From: an uncultured Bacilli bacterium
GTDB taxonomy: Bacteria > Bacillota_I > Bacilli_A > RF39 > UBA660
Direction of reading: 5' to 3'
NCBI GenBank assembly: GCA_934183165.1
Contig: CAKPRZ010000003.1
Coordinates: forward strand, 104,915 to 168,914
DNA length: 64,000 nt
In this document: positions 53,528 through 61,863 of the stretch, one piece after another
Position numbering within the stretch: position 1 is the first letter of the stretch
Layout: each line of letters starts with the position of its first letter
Notes under the pieces: generated by a model
Seen by the model: only the letters and a program-made list of their open reading frames with translations
The model's database searches: none
Told to the model about the DNA's origin: nothing
Translations under genes and position numbers: made by a program

Positions 53528-55612
53528 TTACTGAATTTTACTTAAACTTTTATGATTTTTCATTAATTTTCTAATACCATAAGGATGTTTAAAAGCAATA
53601 CTAACAAGGGTATTTGTAACTTCAACTACCTTTCCATTACCAAATACTTCATGATAAACATAGTCACCAACATTGTACTCAACGTCTTCTTCTCTAAACA
53701 TTTCTTTCTTTTCTATTTTAACATCATCTTTAAAGCTCTTTTCTAGTAAATCATTATCAATTTCATTTAAAAATCTACTTTGAGGGTTTGCTTGTTCTTT
53801 TCCATACAATGTACGCATACGTGCATTAACAAGGTATAATTTCTTTTTTGCTCTTGTAATAGCTACATACATAAGTCTTCTTTCCTCTTCAACTTCGCTA
53901 TTATCTAATAGAGAATTTATATGAGGGAATATACCTTCTTCAAGACCTATTACAAATACATAATCAAACTCTAGTCCTTTAACTGAGTGTACAGTCATTA
54001 AACTAATTCTGTTTTTATCATCTCTATATTCATTAACATCACTTACCAAACTGATTTCAAGTAAAAAATCCTCAAGTGAGACAGAGCCATACTGTTCTTC
54101 AAATGCTTTTGTTATTGACTTAAATTCTTCCAAGTTTTCAAGTCTTATATCTGCTTCTAATGATTTCTCACTTTGGTATTCTTGTTTCATACCAGTAACA
54201 TCTAAAATTTTATCTATTAATTCTGTTAATGTTATGTTCTTTGAAATTTCTTTTAAATTTTCAATAACTTTTTTAAATTCTAGTTCTTTACCAGATGTTA
54301 TAACTTCATATATACTTTTATTTTCTATATTAGCAACATTTATTAAATTGCTGACTGTTTTATTTCCAATGCCTCTTTTTGGTGTGTTAATTACTCTTAA
54401 TAAACTAATATTATCTTTTTCATTATAAATTAACCTAAGGTAAGCAATCAAATCTTTAATTTCTTTACGACTATAAAAGTAAAAACTACCAACCACTCTA
54501 TATGGCAAGTTTTCTTTTAACAATTCTTCTTCCATAATACGTGATTGAGCATTAGTTCTATATAAAACTGCTATATCCTCATATCTTACTCCATTTGCAA
54601 TCAATTTTTTCATTTCTCTTATTACATAAAAAGCTTCATCTCTTTCATTGAATGCTCTAAAGTAAGTTATTTTATCGCCCTTACCTTTATCAGACCAAAG
54701 ATTTTTAGATTTTCTTTCTTTATTGTTTTTTATAACAGAATTTGCTGCTTCCAGAATAGTATTAGTTGAACGATAATTTTGCTCCAATTTAATAGTAACT
54801 GCATCTTTATAGTCTTTTTCAAAATTTAAAATATTTCTATAATTTGCGCCTCTAAACCCATATATTGACTGATCAACATCTCCAACTACACAAATGTTAC
54901 GATATTTAGAGCTAATTAATTTTGTTAAGATATATTGAGCCTTATTTGTATCTTGGTATTCATCAATTAGTATATACTTAAATCTATCTTGATATTTTTC
55001 TAATACATCTGGATTATTTCTAAACAATTTTATTGGTAATATAAGTAGGTCATCAAAATCAACAGAATTATTTTGTTTAAGTGTTCTTTCATAGATTTCA
55101 TAAACCTTTAATACAATTTTTTCAAAATCACTGGCAGCATATTTTTCATAATCAGTAGGAGTCATAAGTTCATTTTTACAACCACTTATTTTGTTTCTTA
55201 TAGCTGATGGATTATAAATTTTACTATCTAAATTTAATTCTTTTAAAATTTTCTTTATAATAGTTAATGTATCATCACTATCCATAATCACAAAATTAGA
55301 TTCGTATCCTAATAAACTGTAATTTTCTCTTAATATTTTCAAGCCAAAAGAATGAAATGTAGATACTTGTGCATTCTTTGATATTTCCCCAATCATTGAG
55401 TAAAGTCTATCACTCATTTCTTTTGCTGCCTTATTAGTAAATGTAATAGCTAAAATATTATAAGGATTTATTCCTAAGTTTTCTATTAAATAAGCCACTT
55501 TAGTAGTTAAAACTCTGGTTTTTCCACTACCAGCACCAGCTAAAATTAATAGTGGTCCACTGTTTAATAATACAGCTTTTTGTTGTTCTTTATTTAAATC
55601 TTCTATCTTCAT
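53528..55612 (-). CDS. pcrA: ATP-dependent DNA helicase PcrA/UvrD
   Basis: 694 residues. SF1A motifs in order: Q-motif LNKEQQKAVL, Ia LILAGAGSGKTRVLTTKVAY, II ILIDEYQDTNKAQY, III VVGDVDQSIYGFRGA, IV KLEQNYRST, V MTVHSVKGLEFDYVFVIGLE and VI RRLMYVAITRAKKKLYL. The C-terminal Tudor-like RNA polymerase contact is present (YNVGDYVYHEVFGNGKVVEV). It unwinds DNA in repair and acts at stalled polymerase. Its start overlaps the fic stop by 23 bases. Confidence 0.96.
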   Translation of the reverse strand: MKIEDLNKEQQKAVLLNSGPLLILAGAGSGKTRVLTTKVAYLIENLGINPYNILAITFTNKAAKEMSDRLYSMIGEISKNAQVSTFHSFGLKILRENYSLLGYESNFVIMDSDDTLTIIKKILKELNLDSKIYNPSAIRNKISGCKNELMTPTDYEKYAASDFEKIVLKVYEIYERTLKQNNSVDFDDLLILPIKLFRNNPDVLEKYQDRFKYILIDEYQDTNKAQYILTKLISSKYRNICVVGDVDQSIYGFRGANYRNILNFEKDYKDAVTIKLEQNYRSTNTILEAANSVIKNNKERKSKNLWSDKGKGDKITYFRAFNERDEAFYVIREMKKLIANGVRYEDIAVLYRTNAQSRIMEEELLKENLPYRVVGSFYFYSRKEIKDLIAYLRLIYNEKDNISLLRVINTPKRGIGNKTVSNLINVANIENKSIYEVITSGKELEFKKVIENLKEISKNITLTELIDKILDVTGMKQEYQSEKSLEADIRLENLEEFKSITKAFEEQYGSVSLEDFLLEISLVSDVNEYRDDKNRISLMTVHSVKGLEFDYVFVIGLEEGIFPHINSLLDNSEVEEERRLMYVAITRAKKKLYLVNARMRTLYGKEQANPQSRFLNEIDNDLLEKSFKDDVKIEKKEMFREEDVEYNVGDYVYHEVFGNGKVVEVTNTLVSIAFKHPYGIRKLMKNHKSLSKIQ

Positions 55613-56270
55613 AATTACCTCTATCTCTATTCAATTTGTCTACTGGAACTAAGCCTTTCATAAATTCCATTTCTAACATACTTGGATACATGTATCTATA
55701 TCTAGTTCCAAGCATTAAATTATTCTTATCAATTTTAGTATAATCCAATTCTACATTAAATGGTAACTCATTACATTTTTCCAAAACTGTTTCTCTTATA
55801 AATTCTCTAATTGATCTTCCATTACCTTCTCTAAATGGATGAATTCTTATTAAATCATAATAAAAAGGTGCAATAACAAATGCTAATTCTTCACTACTTC
55901 TAACTGTATCTATTTGATTACTGTAATTAAAAATTGTAGTTATTAATTCCTCATTTATTTTATCTGGATGAACAAAATTATATCCATTTTTACTTAATGT
56001 ACATTCTCTTATTTTACCAGCAAATGTATAAATATCTTTAAATAAAAATTTGTGGATAGCAAGTAGCCCTTCCCTATTACAAACATTATCAATAGGATTT
56101 ATATGTAAAAGAGTTAATCTTTCTAATACAATATTCTTTTCTGCCTTGTTTAACTCTTCTTTAGATTCTATACCTAAATTATTTTTTAACATACCATTTG
56201 TTTCAATATAGCTATCCCAAGCCTCTTCATCTTTTTTAATGCTTTGTTGATTGTATTTTTCTGACGCCAT
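55590..56270 (-). CDS. fic: Fic-domain AMP-transferase
   Basis: 226 residues. The active motif is complete, HPFREGNGRS at residues 144-153, after the flap LSKNGYNFVHPDKINEELIT. Fic enzymes move AMP (or another phosphate group) from a nucleotide to Ser, Thr or Tyr of target proteins. All catalytic residues are kept. A 64-residue gene overlapping its start probably holds the matching inhibitor. No N-terminal S/TxxxE(G/N) inhibitory helix was seen within Fic itself. It precedes pcrA. Confidence 0.92.
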   Translation of the reverse strand: MASEKYNQQSIKKDEEAWDSYIETNGMLKNNLGIESKEELNKAEKNIVLERLTLLHINPIDNVCNREGLLAIHKFLFKDIYTFAGKIRECTLSKNGYNFVHPDKINEELITTIFNYSNQIDTVRSSEELAFVIAPFYYDLIRIHPFREGNGRSIREFIRETVLEKCNELPFNVELDYTKIDKNNLMLGTRYRYMYPSMLEMEFMKGLVPVDKLNRDRGNYEDRRFK

Positions 56271-56430
56271 AATTCTTATCTCTTTTCGTTATTTTTTTTA
56301 CCCTTTCGGTAGTTTTTGTTATATCTTCATTATTAAAAACCATATCATCTTCAAACGACATGTTAGCTAAGGCCATCTGAATGAACCTATCCAAATCTTG
56401 ATTACTTATTTTTTCTACTTTTACATCCAT
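56236..56430 (-). CDS. Probable Fic antitoxin (VbhA-like)
   Basis: 64 residues, overlapping the fic start by 35 bases. The small helical segment FIQMALANMSFEDDMVFNNE compares with VbhA-type antitoxins, whose inhibitory helix carries S/T-x-x-x-E-G/N; here the equivalent would be SFEDDM, a weaker form with Asp for Glu. The basic tail (KKITKRDKNYGVRKIQSTKH) is unlike VbhA. The call rests mostly on position and size. Confidence 0.5.
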   Translation of the reverse strand: MDVKVEKISNQDLDRFIQMALANMSFEDDMVFNNEDITKTTERVKKITKRDKNYGVRKIQSTKH

Positions 56431-56513
56431 AAAACACCATACTACTTTCTAATATAGTTTATCATAAATATTCTTTTTTTTGTAGCTGTTTCATACAATT
56501 AAATGATAAGGAG

Positions 56514-57194
56514 TTGATTAATATTGTTAAAATAATAATGGATGGAGGATTGGGATCTAAAAATTCCCCCAATTATACTAGTGAAAGTTTTTTAATAGTT
56601 AATAAAAAAGATAAAATCCATGGTATTAAAGTGTACGTACACTTAACCAAAGATAAAAAGCTAATAGTTTTAGATAATGAAACAATGAAAAAAATAGGTA
56701 TTAATGAAACATATATTAATAATCATACGCTAAAAAGTCTTATCAATTTAAATATAGGTACCAAAGTTAAAAAAAATTTCCCTATTTCATTAAACGCATT
56801 AATTTCAATATTGGATAATGATAAAATAATTATAATCAATATTGTTGATAATAATAATATTGACGACTTAACATATAGTATCAGTAATTTATTTACAGGA
56901 ATACAGGCTAATAACAATATATATGTATATGGTTCTTCTATGCAATTAATTGATAAAATAATTTCGCAAAATCTTAATGTAAAAGTAGGAACAATTCTAA
57001 ACGAAAATAATGAGCATTATGCTACCGATTTCCACGTTATTGATAACGATTTATTTAAAAGTAATAATGCAAGATCAATTCTTAACAACACGCCTCTTTT
57101 TATAGATAAAGTTCATGAAAAAAAAGATTTTGATTTTATTAATCAAAACTATACTAGTAATAATATTTATGTAATTAGTAAGACAATATGCTGA
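56514..57194 (+). CDS. Degenerate GDPD-fold protein
   Basis: 226 residues if started at TTG 56514, which touches the AAGGAG site; an ATG at 56538 (IMDGG) is an alternative. The first strands mimic glycerophosphodiester phosphodiesterase: IMDGGLGSKNSPNYTSESFL (cf. AHRG...PENT..AF), GIKVYVHLTKDKKLIVLDNE (cf. iE.DV..TkDg..Vv.HD) and TLKSLINLNIG. The catalytic His-Arg, Glu-x-Asp and His-Asp residues are replaced by Asp-Gly, Lys-x-Tyr and Leu-Asp. It is therefore probably inactive, perhaps a binding or scaffold protein. TGA stop at 57192. Confidence 0.6.
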   Translation: MINIVKIIMDGGLGSKNSPNYTSESFLIVNKKDKIHGIKVYVHLTKDKKLIVLDNETMKKIGINETYINNHTLKSLINLNIGTKVKKNFPISLNALISILDNDKIIIINIVDNNNIDDLTYSISNLFTGIQANNNIYVYGSSMQLIDKIISQNLNVKVGTILNENNEHYATDFHVIDNDLFKSNNARSILNNTPLFIDKVHEKKDFDFINQNYTSNNIYVISKTIC

Positions 57195-57272
57195 TATTGT
57201 TTTTTTATTTAATAAATCACATTAAAAAGAAACCTGCGTATAATAAACTGTAATTATTATAAGGAGGAATTT

Positions 57273-58259
57273 ATGAAAAAGAGAATAATTACCTTCATTG
57301 CAGTTATTGTTATTTTTATCGCAGTATGTGCAGTTATTGTAAATTTAAATAATAAAGACAAAGGACTAACTAAAATTAAAGTAGCAGAAGTAGCACATAG
57401 TATTTTTTATGCACCACAGTATGCAGCAATTTCAGAAGGCTTTTTTGAAGAAGAAGGAATTTCTATCGATTTAACTTTAACACCAGGTGCTGATAAAGTT
57501 ACGGCAGCTGTACTATCAGGGGATGTTGATATTGGGTTTTCTGGAAGTGAAGCAACTATTTATGTATTTAATGGCGGTGAGAAAGATTACTTAAAAACCT
57601 TTGCTCAATTAACACAAAAAGATGGAAGCTTTTTGGTTTCGAGAGAAAAAATTAACAACTTCAAATTAGATGATTTGAAAGGAAAAACTATTATTGGGGG
57701 CAGAGCTGGGGGTATGCCCGAGATGACTTTCGAATGGGCACTTAAAAGTGCTGGTATAGATCCAAAAAAAGATGTAAAAATCGATACCAGTATAGCATTT
57801 GCTGCTATGGGTGGATCATTTATTAGTGGTAATGGAGATTTTGTAACTTTATTTGAACCAACAGCATTAGAAATAGAACAGCAAGGATATGGATATGTTG
57901 TTGCATCAATTGGTGAACTTGGAGGAGTAGTTCCATATACTTCATATAGTGCTAAAATAAGTTATATAGATAATAATAAAGAAACAATTCAAAAATTCAC
58001 TAAGGCAATTCAAAAAGGATTAGACTTCGTCCAAGAAAAAAATAGTGAAGAAATAGCAAAATCAATTGTAGACTTTTTCCCAGACACATCACTTGCTGAT
58101 TTAACAAAGGTAATAGATAGATATAAAAAACAAGATACTTGGCCAAAAACTACTGAATTCACAAAGGAATCTTTCGATCATTTACAGGAAATTATGATAT
58201 CAGCTGGTGAATTAAATAAAATGGTCGAATACAAAGATTTAATTTACACAAATGGATAA
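57273..58259 (+). CDS. ABC transporter substrate-binding protein (NMT1/SsuA-like)
   Basis: 328 residues. An N-terminal helix (IITFIAVIVIFIAVCAVIVN) without a proper lipobox anchors it. Then IKVAEVAHSIFYAPQYAAIS EGFFEEEGISIDL, GDVDIGFSGSEATIYVFNGG and GKTIIGGRAGGMPEMTFEWA place it in the NMT1/SsuA family, used for thiamine precursors (HMP), nitrates, sulfonates or aromatic acids. It heads a three-gene operon. No TPP riboswitch lies upstream, so thiamine use is not supported by control. Confidence 0.88.
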   Translation: MKKRIITFIAVIVIFIAVCAVIVNLNNKDKGLTKIKVAEVAHSIFYAPQYAAISEGFFEEEGISIDLTLTPGADKVTAAVLSGDVDIGFSGSEATIYVFNGGEKDYLKTFAQLTQKDGSFLVSREKINNFKLDDLKGKTIIGGRAGGMPEMTFEWALKSAGIDPKKDVKIDTSIAFAAMGGSFISGNGDFVTLFEPTALEIEQQGYGYVVASIGELGGVVPYTSYSAKISYIDNNKETIQKFTKAIQKGLDFVQEKNSEEIAKSIVDFFPDTSLADLTKVIDRYKKQDTWPKTTEFTKESFDHLQEIMISAGELNKMVEYKDLIYTNG

Positions 58260-59004
58260 TGTAATCCTAGAAATTAGTGATTTGAAAAAAATTTATCATG
58301 ATAACAATAGTGAGATCACAGCCATTGAATCTATAAATTTAAAGATTAATGGTGGAGAATTTATATCAATAGTTGGTCCATCTGGTTGTGGTAAATCTAC
58401 ATTATTATCAATCCTATCAGGACTAGAAAAAAAGTCGGGTGGAAATATATTAATAGATAAAAATTTAAAAATTGGATATATGCTTCAAAAAGATTCTTTA
58501 TTTCCTTGGAGAACTATTTTAGAAAATTGTTTAATTGGATTAGAAATAAATAAATCATTAAATGATAAAACAAGAAAAAGAGTTATTAAACTTTTAGAAA
58601 CTTATGGTTTAAAAGATTTTATAAATAAGTATCCATCTTCTTTATCCGGAGGTATGAAACAAAGAGTTGCTTTAATTAGAACACTAGCAACAAATCCAGA
58701 CATATTACTTCTTGATGAACCGTTTAGTGCCCTTGATTATCAAACTAGATTGGCACTTTCTGATGATGTTTATAAAATCATTAAAAATGAAGGAAAGACC
58801 GCAATTATGGTAACTCATGATTTAGCTGAAGCAATAAGTTTGTCTAATCGTGTTGTGGTAATGACAAAAAGACCAGCCAAAATAAAATGTATTTATGATA
58901 TTAAATTAACCAACAGTTCTACTCCTATCAATAATAGAAAATGTAAAGAATTTAATTACTATTATGATAAAATATGGAGGGATTTAGATGTCCACATGGA
59001 GTAA
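58252..59004 (+). CDS. ABC transporter ATP-binding protein (SsuB/TauB/ThiZ type)
   Basis: 250 residues. Walker A GPSGCGKSTLLSIL, Q-loop MLQKDSLFPWRTILENC, signature SLSGGMKQRVALIR, Walker B DILLLDEPFSALD and H-loop MVTHDLAEAI. FPW after the Q-loop is typical of the sulfonate/nitrate/HMP importers. Its start overlaps the previous gene by eight bases. Confidence 0.93.
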   Translation: MDNVILEISDLKKIYHDNNSEITAIESINLKINGGEFISIVGPSGCGKSTLLSILSGLEKKSGGNILIDKNLKIGYMLQKDSLFPWRTILENCLIGLEINKSLNDKTRKRVIKLLETYGLKDFINKYPSSLSGGMKQRVALIRTLATNPDILLLDEPFSALDYQTRLALSDDVYKIIKNEGKTAIMVTHDLAEAISLSNRVVVMTKRPAKIKCIYDIKLTNSSTPINNRKCKEFNYYYDKIWRDLDVHME

Positions 59005-59782
59005 GGAACATTTACTTTTTTTAAAAAAGAAAAAAAGAAAAAAAATAATAATACTAACATTTCAAATTCTAATAATTGTATTATTCTTAGCAATATGGGA
59101 AATATTGGCTCAAAAGAAGATAATAAATACATTTTTGTTTTCTTCACCATCCGATGTATGTAAGTGTTTGTTAGATTTATATAAAAAAAATAAATTATTC
59201 AATCATATATTAATTACTGCTTATGAAACCTTATTAAGCTTTGCATTGGCTAACATAATAGGATTTGTAATTGGCTCTATATTATGGTGGAATGATACAA
59301 TTGCTAAAATTGTGGATCCTTATCTTACAGTGATAAACTCATTACCTAAAGTAGCTCTTGGCCCACTAATTATTATTTGGGTTGGTGCAGGAATAAATTC
59401 TATTATATTTATGGCACTAATGATAAATACAATTATTAGTATAATCAATATATATAACTATTTTATTAATACTGATGAATCATTTATAATGTTGATGAAA
59501 AGTTTCAATTCAAAGAAATGGCAAATATATACTAAAGTTATCATACCAAGTAATATTTTAAACATTATAAATAATTTTAAAATAAATATAAGTATGTCAT
59601 TAATCGGCGTTATAATGGGTGAATTGTTAGTATCCAAAGAGGGTTTAGGTTATCTCATTATGTATGGTTCACAAATATTTAATATTAAACTTGTTATAGC
59701 GTCGGTTATCATTCTAGGAATTTTATCATATTTTATGTATTATATAATTCACCTGATTGAAAAAAGGCTTGAAAAAAAATAA
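58988..59782 (+). CDS. ABC transporter permease (SsuC-like)
   Basis: 264 residues, six membrane helices; the EAA loop reads FNSKKWQIYTKVIIPSNILN. The family marks FSSPSDVCKCLLDLYKKNKL and LTVINSLPKVALGPLIIIWV are standard for the sulfonate/taurine/HMP permeases. Its start overlaps the ATPase gene by 17 bases and completes the operon. Confidence 0.92.
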   Translation: MSTWSKEHLLFLKKKKRKKIIILTFQILIIVLFLAIWEILAQKKIINTFLFSSPSDVCKCLLDLYKKNKLFNHILITAYETLLSFALANIIGFVIGSILWWNDTIAKIVDPYLTVINSLPKVALGPLIIIWVGAGINSIIFMALMINTIISIINIYNYFINTDESFIMLMKSFNSKKWQIYTKVIIPSNILNIINNFKINISMSLIGVIMGELLVSKEGLGYLIMYGSQIFNIKLVIASVIILGILSYFMYYIIHLIEKRLEKK

Positions 59783-59805
59783 AAAATTGATAATTCAATT
59801 TTTTA
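59780..59805. terminator. Terminator between the ABC operon and the PrsW-like gene
   Basis: AAAAATTGA (59782-59790) pairs with TCAATTTTT (59795-59803), A-rich left and T-rich right, between convergent genes. Confidence 0.75.
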
Positions 59806-60969
59806 TTTTTTATTGTTAATTTCTAATTTTTTAGCATCATCTATTTGTTTTAAACCCAAATTTATAAAATATATTATAACTATCCAAGCAGCAACTGTTA
59901 AACCAACTCTAAATAATTCAAATGGTGCATTTATTGGTAAATCCCAGAACCAATGTAATACCAAAGGAATTGCACAAACAAGTAGAAATCTTTTATCATT
60001 CAAGTGCTTTTTATCTAATTTATCAAAACCTTTAACATACATAAGAGCGCCACCTTCAATTGTTGCCCATGCAACATGCATACCAGGCGCAAGAAGTCCA
60101 CGAGCCCTAATAACACGTAGCATTGTTTCTAATCCATTACTCATACCATATCTTAGAATATAACCCGCTGTTTCAAATGCTCCAAATCCAGCACCTACTG
60201 CTGCTCCAATAAGTAAACCATTTAAAATGTAATTACATTTTTTATTTTTGAATAGGAAAAATGCTATTACTACTATTTTTGCTATTTCTTCAACTAAACT
60301 TACAAAAAACGCTCCTTCAAAATTTAGTGTTGCAGTTTTTTGCTCAAGGAATGGCAATGAGTAATACAATATTGCAACAAAAAGTGATGCACCTCCGCCT
60401 ATTATAAAATATTTCAAAACTTTATGAAATGGAATATTTTTAAATAAATTTATTTCAAAAAAGAAAACCAGTACTGTAACAGGTACAGCAAAAGCAGCTA
60501 ATATAATCATTGATGGTAAAAAGTTTGCATTTCCATAATACATATACCCTATATAATTTGGAATATATGCTATTAGGAAAAATATAAATATCTTAAAATA
60601 TACCCATGCACTAGCTTTTTTAGGATCTATATCTTTTATTTTAGGAGTTGTTTTTTCAGTCCCACATACAAATATAGAATCTATATCTTCATCAGTATGT
60701 TTTTTAAATGTATCTTTAAATAAATCTTTTGCTGATACATAATTTTCTGATTTTGCACCTGTAATCTTATCTAAGTTTTCAGATATTATATTTGATGCAG
60801 TTTTTTTATTTAATGGAAGGCCACATTCTGGACAAGATACCTCATCACCTTTTAATTTTTTTCCACACTCTGGGCAAGCTTTATTATTTAAACTTATACC
60901 ACAGTGAGGACAAGTTTTTGCACTCGATGATATTTCCTTTCCACATTCCTTACATTTTATTAAAGCCAT
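59803..60969 (-). CDS. PrsW-like intramembrane protease with two zinc ribbons
   Basis: 388 residues. Residues ~1-50 hold four CxxC pairs (KCKECGKEISSSAKTCPHCG, ACPECGKKLKGDEVSCPECG), giving two zinc ribbons. Eight membrane helices follow from ~residue 120. PrsW motifs: VSLVEEIAKIVVIAFFLFKN (EExxK), GAAVGAGFGAFETAGYILRY (FxxxE) and MHVAWATIEGGALMY, with a late HWFWDLPIN (His). PrsW cuts an anti-sigma factor in Bacillus; the target here is unknown. The next gene upstream also starts with a zinc ribbon, so the two may act together. Confidence 0.82.
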   Translation of the reverse strand: MALIKCKECGKEISSSAKTCPHCGISLNNKACPECGKKLKGDEVSCPECGLPLNKKTASNIISENLDKITGAKSENYVSAKDLFKDTFKKHTDEDIDSIFVCGTEKTTPKIKDIDPKKASAWVYFKIFIFFLIAYIPNYIGYMYYGNANFLPSMIILAAFAVPVTVLVFFFEINLFKNIPFHKVLKYFIIGGGASLFVAILYYSLPFLEQKTATLNFEGAFFVSLVEEIAKIVVIAFFLFKNKKCNYILNGLLIGAAVGAGFGAFETAGYILRYGMSNGLETMLRVIRARGLLAPGMHVAWATIEGGALMYVKGFDKLDKKHLNDKRFLLVCAIPLVLHWFWDLPINAPFELFRVGLTVAAWIVIIYFINLGLKQIDDAKKLEINNKK

Positions 60970-60970
60970 A

Positions 60971-61705
60971 TTACATACCTCCTTCTGTAAATGATTCTAT
61001 TATACTTGAAGCAGTATTATTGATCTCTTGTGAATTTTGATTTTCTTCTTTTGTTCCTACCATATATACTTTGTTATTTAAGACAAATGCATATCTATTA
61101 TCTACTACTAAATGGCCACTTGATGTGTAATTATATGCTAATCCATATACCAGTTTTCCACCAATATTTCCTGATGTTAAATCAATTGTTATTCTAATAT
61201 CACTATACTCATTTCTCATTGCATCTGTAAACTTATTTAATAGTTGTACTGCATTATTGTAACCATCATATTTTGTAATAACTACATATGGAATTAATGC
61301 TCCTCTATTATCAACTGTTTGAGCTACATATATTTCGCCTGATTGCTCTACTACCTTGTAAGTATTAGGATATGAAAATGATATACCTAAACTTTTACTG
61401 GTATAAACTGAATTACCATTATTATTTGAATCATTATTTTGGTTATAGTTTTGATTATTATTTTGATTATTATTTTGATTACTATTTTGGTTATTATTTT
61501 CTGAAGTTTTTCTACTACCTCCATATATCAATAACCCAACTACTATTATTGCTATTATTATAAAATATTTTGTATTATTGTTATTTTTATTAATATGATT
61601 TTCAGCATTATCACTTTTCTTAACAACTTCATAACCACACTTTGGACAAACCTCACATTTATCACTTATATTATGATTACATTCTGGACACTTTATTAAC
61701 GCCAT
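60971..61705 (-). CDS. Zinc-ribbon membrane protein with Asn-rich linker
   Basis: 244 residues: one zinc ribbon (KCPECNHNISDKCEVCPKCG), one helix (YFIIIAIIVVGLLIYGGS), a 30-residue Asn/Gln linker (QNNNQNNNQNYNQNND) and an outside domain (KSLGISFSYPNTYKVVEQSG, NAVQLLNKFTDAMRNEYSDI) resembling the PsbP/DUF1795-type fold. ATG after GGAGGAAAT. Two bases separate its stop from the PrsW-like gene, so the pair is one operon, perhaps substrate and protease. Confidence 0.7.
   Translation of the reverse strand: MALIKCPECNHNISDKCEVCPKCGYEVVKKSDNAENHINKNNNNTKYFIIIAIIVVGLLIYGGSRKTSENNNQNSNQNNNQNNNQNYNQNNDSNNNGNSVYTSKSLGISFSYPNTYKVVEQSGEIYVAQTVDNRGALIPYVVITKYDGYNNAVQLLNKFTDAMRNEYSDIRITIDLTSGNIGGKLVYGLAYNYTSSGHLVVDNRYAFVLNNKVYMVGTKEENQNSQEINNTASSIIESFTEGGM
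61430..61500. repeat. Short tandem repeat encoding the Asn-rich linker
   Basis: A 12-13-base unit (TTTTGATTATTA and variants) repeats five or six times, encoding NNQN units on the minus strand. Such repeats change length by slippage. Confidence 0.7.
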
Positions 61706-61776
61706 ATTTCCTCCTTTTAATTATAATATTCATATCTACATTAAGTATACTTAAATAAATCATTTATCACAATCAA

Positions 61777-61809
61777 CTTACCATCAAATTCAATGATTAA
61801 ATTGGTAAG
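61777..61809. promoter_or_regulatory. Inverted repeat in the divergent promoter region
   Basis: CTTACCA (61777-61783) pairs with TGGTAAG (61803-61809) around a 19-base spacer. It lies between the divergent zinc-ribbon and HTH genes; a -10 (TATAAT, 61839-61844) for the HTH gene follows. It is a candidate operator, perhaps for the HTH protein itself. Confidence 0.4.
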
Positions 61810-61863
61810 TATTTATATTAATTCTAAAGTTTATATAGTATAATACTCTTGAGGTGTTTTAAA

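Noticed and set aside
57195..57272. Riboswitch (TPP or similar) ahead of the ABC operon
   Set aside because: The 78-base gap has only a promoter-like TATAAT and an AAGGAGG site, with no THI-box sequence.
61430..61500. Possible CRISPR-like repeats
   Set aside because: The unit is 12-13 bases without spacers and encodes an Asn-rich linker inside a gene.
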